Assembly: GCA_030637205.1 (NCBI GenBank)
Contig: DAOVVL010000129.1
Span: forward strand, 1-6,250
Direction of reading: 5' to 3'
Source: Thalassospiraceae bacterium
GTDB lineage: Bacteria > Pseudomonadota > Alphaproteobacteria > Rhodospirillales > Magnetovibrionaceae
DNA length: 6,250 nucleotides
The notes under the pieces were generated by a model, which saw only the letters and a program-made list of their open reading frames with translations, had not been told where the DNA came from and did not search any database. The translations under genes and the position numbers were made by a program. Shown here in pieces: positions 1 through 5,006 of the stretch. Within the stretch, counting starts at the first letter, position 1; each line of letters starts with the position of its first letter.

Positions 1-1598
1 GCGACCTGAACAGTGTCGCCCGGCAGCATGACGACGATCTTTTCCTGCTTCCACACGGTGGAACCGACCATGCCGATTACCGCCAGAGCCAGCCCGATGT
101 GCGCGATGCTCATGCCCCATTGGGCGCGCGGCAGGCCGGCCAAGCGCCGCCAGGAATTGCCCAGCCCGGTTCTGAACAGTTTGATGCGCGAGGATATTTC
201 CAGTGCCGTTCCGGCAATCAGCCACGCGGCCATTGCCAAACCAACTGCCACCAGCACCGCGCCATCATCGGTTAGCGCCAACACCAACGCAAACGTCGCC
301 ACCGTGATCACCGCGCCGCCACGCAGGCGGAACAGGGCTTCTTTCAGGTTACCGCGTTTCCACGACAACATCGGGCCAATGGCCATCACGATTACCACCG
401 GCATCATCAACGGAATGAAGGCCGCGTTAAAGAACGGGGGACCAACGGAAATTTTATCGCCACTGATGGCATCGATAAACAGCGGGTACAGCGTGCCCAG
501 CAACACCACGGCGGCGGCCACCGTCATCAACAGGTTGTTGAGCAACAGCGCGCCTTCACGCGATACCGGCTGGAACAGCCCGCCCGCTTTCAGTTCAGGT
601 CCGCGCCACGCAAACAACGTGAACGATCCGCCGACCACCATCAACAGCAGCACCAGAATGAACACGCCACGTTCGGGATCAGACGCAAACGAATGCACAC
701 TGGTCAGCACGCCCGAGCGCACGATGAACGTGCCTAAAAGGGAAAACGAAAACGCGACTATGGACAAAAATATGGTCCAGCCTTTAAGCGTATTGCGCTT
801 TTCCACCACGATCGAGCTGTGCAGCAAGGCGGTGCCCACCAGCCACGGCATGAACGATGCGTTTTCAACCGGGTCCCAGAACCACCAGCCGCCCCAGCCC
901 AGCTCATAGTACGCCCACCATGAGCCCAGCCCGATGCCAAAGGTGAGAAACACCCACGCGGCCAGGGTCCACGGGCGCACCCAACGCGCCCACGCCGCAT
1001 CGACGCGACCTTCGATCAGCGCCGCGATGGCAAACGAGAAAGCAATGGAAAACCCGACGTAGCCCAGATAGAGAAACGGCGGGTGAAATGCGAGCCCCGG
1101 ATCCTGCAACAACGGGTTCATGCCGCGCCCGTCCAGAGGGGCTGGGAACAACCGTTCAAACGGGTTCGAGGTGAAAAGAATGAATAGGTAAAAACCGATG
1201 GCGATCAGCGCCTGAATAGAAACCACGCGGGCTTTTAAGGTCGGCGGCAGGTTGCGCCCAAACACCGCCACGGCGGCGCCGTAAATGGCCAGAATATAGA
1301 CCCACAACAGCATCGAGCCTTCGTGGTTGCCCCACACGCCGGACACTTTATATAACATCGGTTTCGCTGAGTGCGAGTTCGAGACCACGTTCAGCACCGA
1401 AAAATCTGAAACCACAAACGCGTACGTCAGCGATAAAAACGAAACCGTGACCAGCGAAACCTGCAACACCGCCGACGGCACGGCAAAGCGCATCCACGCC
1501 TTGTCACCGCGCGCGGCACCGACCATCGGCACCACCGCTTGGAACAGCGCCACCATCAAGGCCAGAATCAGGGCAAAGTGACCGATTTCAATAACCAC
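1..1598 (-). CDS. ccmF: Cytochrome c heme lyase subunit CcmF (partial, C-terminus off left edge)
   Basis: Core membrane subunit of the System I heme lyase, which takes heme from holo-CcmE and attaches it to the CXXCH cysteines of apocytochrome c on the periplasmic side. The 532 complete residues read in one frame with no interruption, as a run of hydrophobic segments typical of the family. The WWD heme-handling motif is clear at residues 232-246 (ELGWGGWWFWDPVEN). The four histidines known as heme ligands in E. coli CcmF have visible counterparts: H172 (LAFHPPFLYLGY), H260 (ALLHSSIVVEKR), H302 (SVHSFASDPERG) and H500 (MSIAHIGLAL). The start is GTG at 1598, giving VVIEIGHFALIL, close to the usual CcmF N-terminus; AAGGGG lies six bases or so upstream. 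It overlaps the end of ccmE by 11 nt, which suggests translational coupling. Family length is about 650 residues, so roughly the last 120 are outside the window. ccmG and ccmH would be expected further left, but that is inference. Confidence 0.97.
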   Translation of the reverse strand, partial: MVIEIGHFALILALMVALFQAVVPMVGAARGDKAWMRFAVPSAVLQVSLVTVSFLSLTYAFVVSDFSVLNVVSNSHSAKPMLYKVSGVWGNHEGSMLLWVYILAIYGAAVAVFGRNLPPTLKARVVSIQALIAIGFYLFILFTSNPFERLFPAPLDGRGMNPLLQDPGLAFHPPFLYLGYVGFSIAFSFAIAALIEGRVDAAWARWVRPWTLAAWVFLTFGIGLGSWWAYYELGWGGWWFWDPVENASFMPWLVGTALLHSSIVVEKRNTLKGWTIFLSIVAFSFSLLGTFIVRSGVLTSVHSFASDPERGVFILVLLLMVVGGSFTLFAWRGPELKAGGLFQPVSREGALLLNNLLMTVAAAVVLLGTLYPLFIDAISGDKISVGPPFFNAAFIPLMMPVVIVMAIGPMLSWKRGNLKEALFRLRGGAVITVATFALVLALTDDGAVLVAVGLAMAAWLIAGTALEISSRIKLFRTGLGNSWRRLAGLPRAQWGMSIAHIGLALAVIGMVGSTVWKQEKIVVMLPGDTVQV

Positions 1599-2067
1599 TG
1601 GATTCCCCTTCGGGTTTGGATTGGCCGTCGCCGGCAGGTTCTTTCCATTGGCCCGACTTCTTGATCGCGTCGGCTACTTCGGGCGGCATGTAATTTTCAT
1701 CGTGCTTGGCCAGCACTTCGGTCGCATTAAATACGCCGCCTTGGAAACGGCCTTCGGTAACCACGCCCTGGCCTTCGCGGAACAGGTCGGGCAACAGGCC
1801 TTCGTAGCGAACGTCAACGGTGTTTTCCAAATCGGTTACTTTGAAAAAGATAACAGCCGTGCCTGCTTCGCGCTTGACCGATCCATCTTCGACCAGGCCG
1901 CCCAGACGCAGGCGTTTGTCCGGGCCGGGCTGTTTGGTCACGATGTCGGTGGGGCTGTGAAAAAAGACGATATTTTCTTCAAAGGCGAACATCACCAAGC
2001 CCACCGCGATGCCCAAAAGGGCCATGGCAATAATGACGAAGGTTAAACGCTTGTGTTTGCGTTTCAT
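1588..2067 (-). CDS. ccmE: Periplasmic heme chaperone CcmE
   Basis: Heme chaperone that binds heme covalently after delivery by CcmC and hands it to CcmF. The protein has 159 residues, normal for the family. A basic N-terminus (MKRKHKR) is followed by one membrane anchor at about residues 9-29, and the rest is the periplasmic OB-fold beta-barrel (RLRLGGLVEDGSV at 52-64, ENTVDVRYEGLLPDLFREG at 81-99). The heme-attachment site is present as H122 in KHDENYMPPEV, with the conserved Y126 four residues on (HxxxY). The tail after residue 135 is polar and looks flexible. ATG at 2067 is preceded by AAGGAG with a ten-base spacer. It lies 24 nt after ccmD and overlaps ccmF by 11 nt at its 3' end. The HxxxY form is the ordinary CcmE type, not the cysteine variant found in some archaea and sulfate reducers. 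Confidence 0.97.
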   Translation of the reverse strand: MKRKHKRLTFVIIAMALLGIAVGLVMFAFEENIVFFHSPTDIVTKQPGPDKRLRLGGLVEDGSVKREAGTAVIFFKVTDLENTVDVRYEGLLPDLFREGQGVVTEGRFQGGVFNATEVLAKHDENYMPPEVADAIKKSGQWKEPAGDGQSKPEGESSGY

Positions 2068-2091
2068 GCGCTTGCGGCTCCTTTAATCTTT

Positions 2092-2256
2092 TTATTCTTT
2101 TTTGCCGGCTTGGGCGGAAAGGCGCTCGAACGCAGCATTGGTGCTGCGTGCGGCGCGGATGGAAAAGATCGCGACCACGACCATGATCAATGCGGTCAGC
2201 CCGTATGCGGGCCAAACGAATGCGGCGTAACCGCCCATATCAAAAAATTCGCTCAA
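2092..2256 (-). CDS. ccmD: Heme exporter small subunit CcmD
   Basis: Small membrane protein of 54 residues in the slot where ccmD is expected, between ccmC and ccmE. In E. coli CcmD is needed for release of holo-CcmE from the CcmABCD complex. The N-terminus MSEFFDMGGYAAFVWPAYG is very characteristic of the family. One membrane helix follows at about residues 12-33 (FVWPAYGLTALIMVVVAIF), then a basic, polar cytoplasmic tail ending in GKKE. The start is TTG at 2256, supported by GGAG six bases upstream. The next in-frame ATG is at residue 7 and would cut into the conserved N-terminus. It is 23 nt after the ccmC stop and 24 nt before ccmE. It is easily missed by automatic gene callers because it is short and starts with TTG. 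Confidence 0.93.
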   Translation of the reverse strand: MSEFFDMGGYAAFVWPAYGLTALIMVVVAIFSIRAARSTNAAFERLSAQAGKKE

Positions 2257-2279
2257 AGCGTTCTCCAATTACAGTTTAG

Positions 2280-3011
2280 TTACCCACCGTGTACCTGTCT
2301 CAGGCGCATGATGCGGACTTTATTATCAACCAGTTCGGTGCGCATACGGATCATCAGGACCCATACATAGTAAGCCTTGAACGCCAGCGCCATAATCAAA
2401 AGCGGCCACAACATAGAAGGATCAATGCTTGATCCGCCCATTTTGATCACGCTGGCAGGCTGGTGCAGGGTGTTCCACCAATCGACCGAAAATTTGATGA
2501 TCGGAACGTTGACGAACCCCACCAGCGCCAACACGGCCGAAGCCTTGGCCGCCCGGGTGCGGTCATCGAACGCGCCTTGCAACGCCATGTAACCGATATA
2601 CAAAAACAGCAATACCAGAACTGAGGTCAGGCGTGCATCCCACACCCACCACGTGCCCCACATGGGCTTGCCCCAAAGCGATCCGGTGGCCAGCGCCAAA
2701 AACGTAAACGCAGCGCCGATCGGTGCGGTGGCGCGCGCGGCAACGTCTGACAGCGGATGCTTCCAGATCAGCGATACCGCGCTGGCAACGGCCATGATGG
2801 TGTAACAGAACATCGCCATCCAGGCTGCAGGCACATGCACATACATAATGCGCGCGCTTTCGCCCTGCTGGTAATCACCGGGCGACGCGTACAGCCCCAT
2901 ATAAAGGCCGGCGGCCAGCGATATAAAAAAGATGCCCGCGGCCCATGGCTGGATATACCCAGCGAGCCTCAGAAATCGGGTCGGGTTGGCGAAGCGGTGG
3001 AGGTCGGCCAA
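2280..3011 (-). CDS. ccmC: Heme exporter membrane protein CcmC
   Basis: Member of the heme-handling protein family that presents heme to CcmE in the CcmABCD complex. It has 243 residues with about six membrane segments. The tryptophan-rich WWD motif is at residues 113-126 (WGKPMWGTWWVWDA). The two histidines expected to ligate heme on the periplasmic loops are H59 (MYVHVPAAWM) and H183 (NTLHQPASV), equivalent to H60 and H184 of E. coli CcmC. The start is TTG at 3011, preceded by GGGGAA with a six-base spacer. An ATG at 3025 is out of frame, and the next in-frame ATG (residue 38) would remove the first membrane helix. It follows ccmB after an unusually long gap of 187 nt and is followed by ccmD after 23 nt, so it may have its own promoter as well as read-through from ccmAB. 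None of the candidate promoters there is strong. Confidence 0.97.
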   Translation of the reverse strand: MADLHRFANPTRFLRLAGYIQPWAAGIFFISLAAGLYMGLYASPGDYQQGESARIMYVHVPAAWMAMFCYTIMAVASAVSLIWKHPLSDVAARATAPIGAAFTFLALATGSLWGKPMWGTWWVWDARLTSVLVLLFLYIGYMALQGAFDDRTRAAKASAVLALVGFVNVPIIKFSVDWWNTLHQPASVIKMGGSSIDPSMLWPLLIMALAFKAYYVWVLMIRMRTELVDNKVRIMRLRQVHGG

Positions 3012-3198
3012 TGTGTGTTCCCCATGTTTGCTTTATTAATTGGTTGGTTTTGTAATTTGGGCTTGGGCCGTTTTACCCAAAACGGGCGATGATTTCTACA
3101 AGGATTGAAGGTTTGGCAGAAGGGCGTGGCCAAATTGAGGCAAAAGCCCCATTTCTGCCCCTTTTTTGGGGCTTTGCAATTGCGAATTATTCCAGCGC
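3012..3198 (-). other. 187-nt ccmB-ccmC gap with inverted repeats and competing hairpins
   Basis: This is the only sizeable gap inside the ccm operon, and no convincing ORF lies in it. Three inverted repeats are visible. (1) Just after ccmB, on the transcribed (minus) strand, GCCCC (3172-3168) is followed by two copies of GGGGC (3161-3157 and 3150-3146). It can pair with either: a tight hairpin with an A6 loop, or a longer AAAGCCCC/GGGGCTTT stem followed by TTTTG. (2) TTTGGC (3112-3117) and GCCAAA (3129-3134) have an 11-base spacer. (3) CCGTTTT-ACCC-AAAACGG at 3068-3085 is a perfect 7-bp hairpin. The first resembles a weak or regulated terminator, or a stability element at the 3' end of ccmAB. 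That role is inferred. Confidence 0.5.
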
Positions 3199-3864
3199 CT
3201 ATTCAAGAGATTGACGCAGCCCGGCGGCACCGGCGAACGGCGCCAACGCCAGCGATCCTGCGAAAAAGCCGCCCAGGATCATCAACTGGGCCTGATATTC
3301 ATAACCGCCGATGGCGCCATCCACCGCCGAGACCCCGAAAATCAGCACCGGGATATAAAGCGGCAACACCAACAGCGACAACAGCACCCCGCCACGCCGA
3401 GACCCCAAAATCAGGGCCGCGCCCACGGCACCGATCAGGCTTAATGACGGCGTGCCCAACAACAACGCCAAAATCAGGACACCAAAGCCCCCCGCGTCCA
3501 TCTGCATCAGTACCGCCAGCACCGGGGCCGCGACGATCAGCGGCAGACCCGTTGTGATCCAGTGCGCGACCACCTTGGCCAGCACGGTGACTTCCATCGG
3601 CAGGCTGGATAACGCCAACAGTTCCAGCGAGCCGTCTTCATAATCGGTTTGAAACAGCCGTTCCAGCGACAGCATCGCCGCCAACAGTGCCGCCACCCAG
3701 ATGACGCCCGCCGAAATGCGTTCCAGCACACCGGGTTCCGGCCCCACGCCAAACGGGAACAGCACCACGGCGATGACAAAAAACACCACCACCATGACGC
3801 TATCCATGCCTTGGCGAAACGCGAGGCTGAGATCACGACGGATCAGGAAAATGAATTGCCCCAT
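3199..3864 (-). CDS. ccmB: Heme exporter membrane protein CcmB
   Basis: Integral membrane partner of the CcmA ATPase in the CcmABCD complex, which uses ATP to release holo-CcmE rather than simply export heme. It has 221 residues, almost exactly the usual length (about 220), with about six hydrophobic segments. Family landmarks include LFPFGVGPEP at 35-44 after the first helix, the loop RLFQTDYEDGSLELL at 69-83, and LLVLPLYIPVLIFG at 164-177. The start is ATG at 3864, only four bases after the ccmA stop; AGGAG lies inside the last ccmA codons about 12 bases upstream, so translation is probably coupled to ccmA. It ends with TAG at 3199, then the 187-nt gap before ccmC. Confidence 0.97.
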   Translation of the reverse strand: MGQFIFLIRRDLSLAFRQGMDSVMVVVFFVIAVVLFPFGVGPEPGVLERISAGVIWVAALLAAMLSLERLFQTDYEDGSLELLALSSLPMEVTVLAKVVAHWITTGLPLIVAAPVLAVLMQMDAGGFGVLILALLLGTPSLSLIGAVGAALILGSRRGGVLLSLLVLPLYIPVLIFGVSAVDGAIGGYEYQAQLMILGGFFAGSLALAPFAGAAGLRQSLE

Positions 3865-3868
3865 AACT

Positions 3869-4525
3869 TTAAGCTGCTCCTGCGAACGGATAGCCTAATG
3901 GATGGGTGGCGGCAAAGTCCGCGAGGTCCATCACGGTGGCCGCGTCCAAGTCGATATCGGCGTGTGTTGATAACACCACCGCCCCGCCGCTTTCGCGGTG
4001 CTTGCGAATGGCGGTATCCAACAGGCCAATGGAAGCCCGATCAAGCGCCGTGGTCGGCTCATCGAGCAACCACAAAGGCGCAGGTGCCGCAATAATGCGC
4101 GCAAGGTTAACCCGGCGCTTTTGCCCCGCCGACAGGAACCGCCCGGCCACGTCGGCCAGACGCCCGGCATCAAACGCATCGAGCGCACCCAGAATATGTT
4201 CATCGTCGATCTTGCCGCCGCGCACGCCCGACCAGAAACGCACGTTTTCCAGTCCCGTCAGTACCGGTTTAACGGCATCGTGGTGGCCGACGTAATGCAG
4301 CCTTAAAGCGTGTTCGTCGAAATCATCGAGGGTATTTTCGCCCTTCCACAAAAGGCTTCCCTCTGCGGGGGCCAACAAGCCCGCCATCAAGCGCAACAGC
4401 GACGATTTACCCGCCCCGTTGGGGCCGATCAGCACCAGCGCGCCGCCTTCGGCCAAATCGAAGTTGAGGTCCTGGAAGACGATGCGTTCGCCGCGCACAC
4501 AGGTGAGGTTTTTGCCCTGAAACAA
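3869..4525 (-). CDS. ccmA: Heme exporter ATP-binding protein CcmA
   Basis: Cytoplasmic ABC ATPase of the CcmABCD complex. It has 218 residues, within the family range of about 205-220. All nucleotide-binding motifs are intact: Walker A GPNGAGKSS (34-42), signature LSAGQKRRV (131-139, the usual CcmA variant of LSGGQ), Walker B LWLLDEP (151-157), D-loop ALD (160-162) and the switch histidine H188 (STHAD). The best start is TTG at 4525, giving MFQGKNLTCVRGERIVF, which aligns with typical CcmA N-termini. AGG lies nine bases upstream, a weak ribosome site. The ATG at 4538 is in another frame. The start is therefore less certain than the gene. It is the first gene of the operon, and 4526-4640 upstream has no clear promoter. 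A strong minus-strand terminator ends about 120 nt before it. Confidence 0.97.
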   Translation of the reverse strand: MFQGKNLTCVRGERIVFQDLNFDLAEGGALVLIGPNGAGKSSLLRLMAGLLAPAEGSLLWKGENTLDDFDEHALRLHYVGHHDAVKPVLTGLENVRFWSGVRGGKIDDEHILGALDAFDAGRLADVAGRFLSAGQKRRVNLARIIAAPAPLWLLDEPTTALDRASIGLLDTAIRKHRESGGAVVLSTHADIDLDAATVMDLADFAATHPLGYPFAGAA

Positions 4526-4642
4526 ATCTTGAGACCTATCATTAAAACGAATGTCACACTTGGATTGCGGACCTTAGAGCATCCTGATCGAAAAACAAGG
4601 ACCGGACACCAAGGCAAGGGACACGGGCCCTGAAAATCTTTC

Positions 4643-4676
4643 AAAAAAAAGACCGGGTTTCGAAAAACCCGGTCTT
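4643..4676 (-). terminator. Intrinsic (rho-independent) terminator on the minus strand
   Basis: Read on the minus strand, GACCGGGTTT (4674-4665) pairs perfectly with AAACCCGGTC (4660-4651) around a UUCG tetraloop, and eight consecutive T (4650-4643) follow. Two extra A-T pairs can form at the base. On the plus strand only TT follows the stem, so the orientation is clear. No protein gene on this strand ends just upstream: the nearest gene on the right is acnA, transcribed the other way. The terminator must therefore end a non-coding transcript or act as an attenuator before ccmA. Confidence 0.9.
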
Positions 4677-4782
4677 AGAGGTAGTCAGCACTGCGATAAT
4701 CACTTCTGTAGTAAAATTAGAAAGAGGCCGACGGGCCGGAGAGAGAGGGGAGGGGGGAACCTCTGATTGCCCGTCTTCCTTG
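4643..4782 (-). ncRNA. Candidate small RNA (or ccm leader) with C-rich anti-SD loop
   Basis: The terminator at 4643-4676 has no coding gene to serve, and the minus strand upstream folds well. GACGGGC (4775-4769) pairs with GCCCGTC (4736-4730). Inside it AGAGG (4764-4760) pairs with CCTCT (4748-4744), closing an 11-nt loop TTCCCCCCTCC (4759-4749). The loop contains CCUCC, the anti-Shine-Dalgarno core, as in known alphaproteobacterial sRNAs that target ribosome binding sites. A mostly unpaired, A/U-containing stretch (4729-4677) leads to the terminator. A -10-like TCTAAT lies at 4794-4789, with no good -35 at normal spacing, so the 5' end near 4782 is approximate. I do not recognise it as 6S, SRP, tmRNA or RNase P RNA. 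The alternative is that it is the attenuated 5' leader of the ccm operon. Confidence 0.5.
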
Positions 4783-4788
4783 ATGATG

Positions 4789-4794
4789 ATTAGA
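4789..4794 (-). promoter_or_regulatory. Possible -10 element for the candidate small RNA
   Basis: TCTAAT on the minus strand is one or two changes from TATAAT and sits about seven bases before the proposed 5' end. No matching -35 is visible 16-18 bases upstream. The palindrome at 4804-4823 occupies that place, so the promoter, if real, may need an activator. Weak evidence. Confidence 0.25.
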
Positions 4795-4803
4795 ACGCCT
4801 GAA

Positions 4804-4823
4804 TGTGACCCAAATGTGTCACA
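4804..4823. promoter_or_regulatory. Palindrome TGTGAC-N8-GTCACA, possible operator
   Basis: Perfect 6-bp arms lie eight bases apart in the shared acnA/minus-strand regulatory region. The half-sites resemble CRP/FNR-family ones (TGTGA/TCACA), but the spacing between them is ten bases instead of the six expected for CRP, so that assignment is not supported. It lies about 31 bases upstream of the proposed small RNA 5' end and about 80 bases upstream of the acnA -35. The protein that would bind it is unknown. Confidence 0.35.
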
Positions 4824-4877
4824 AAGGGGGAAATGTCGTGGCTTCACCCGCCTTCTCTCTTTTTGCGTTATTTGCCC

Positions 4878-4900
4878 CCAAATTCTTGCGAATAATTTGG
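4878..4900. promoter_or_regulatory. 23-bp imperfect palindrome at the acnA -35 region
   Basis: CCAAATTCTT and AATAATTTGG are inverted repeats with one mismatch in ten, around a central GCG. The right arm overlaps the proposed acnA -35 (4897-4902), a position where a bound repressor would block polymerase. The core TTGCGAATAATT loosely resembles Fur-type boxes, and aconitase is an iron-sulfur enzyme often under iron control. The regulator's identity is inference only. Confidence 0.4.
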
Positions 4901-4926
4901 ACTTAAGGGGCGAAAATGCGCATATA
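4897..4926 (+). promoter_or_regulatory. Probable acnA promoter (-35 TTGGAC, -10 CATATA)
   Basis: TTGGAC (4897-4902) and CATATA (4921-4926) are separated by 18 bases and match sigma-70-type elements fairly well. TATATA, two bases further on, is an alternative -10. Transcription would start near 4933, leaving a 5' untranslated region of about 74 nt before acnA. The -35 overlaps the right arm of the palindrome at 4878-4900. Confidence 0.45.
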
Positions 4927-4992
4927 TAAGGCCGCTCATATAGGCTCGTCGGCCATTGACCCACAGCCCATCCAAGAATAACCCCGCCGCCT

Positions 4993-4998
4993 AAGGAG
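4993..4998 (+). promoter_or_regulatory. Ribosome binding site of acnA
   Basis: AAGGAG lies eight bases before the ATG at 5007. It is a strong Shine-Dalgarno sequence and fixes the acnA start. Confidence 0.85.
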
Positions 4999-5006
4999 AA
5001 GTCACC

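Noticed and set aside
13..909. Long plus-strand open frame of 298 codons
   Set aside because: It lies antisense to ccmF, whose minus-strand frame carries the WWD motif and conserved histidines. The plus-strand product has no recognisable domain and no ribosome site.
3105..3557. Plus-strand 150-codon open frame
   Set aside because: It is antisense to ccmB and the ccmB-ccmC gap. The arginine- and proline-rich product is typical of a shadow frame.
4573..4598. Sigma-70 promoter for ccmA (TTGTTT and TCTAAG on the minus strand)
   Set aside because: The spacing is only 14 bases and the -10 is poor, so I do not list it as a feature.
4646..4708. Short GTG-initiated leader peptide (about 20 codons) reading through the minus-strand terminator
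   Set aside because: No Shine-Dalgarno sequence precedes it, there is no run of regulatory codons, and it ends just past the hairpin by chance. It is the tail of the open frame rejected above.
4804..4823. CRP binding site
   Set aside because: The half-sites TGTGA and TCACA are present but ten bases apart, not the six required by the CRP consensus. It is kept only as an unidentified palindrome.
4783..4929. Plus-strand 48-codon ORF starting ATGATG before acnA
   Set aside because: No ribosome site precedes it. It overlaps the palindromes and the proposed acnA promoter, and its composition is not protein-like for this genome.
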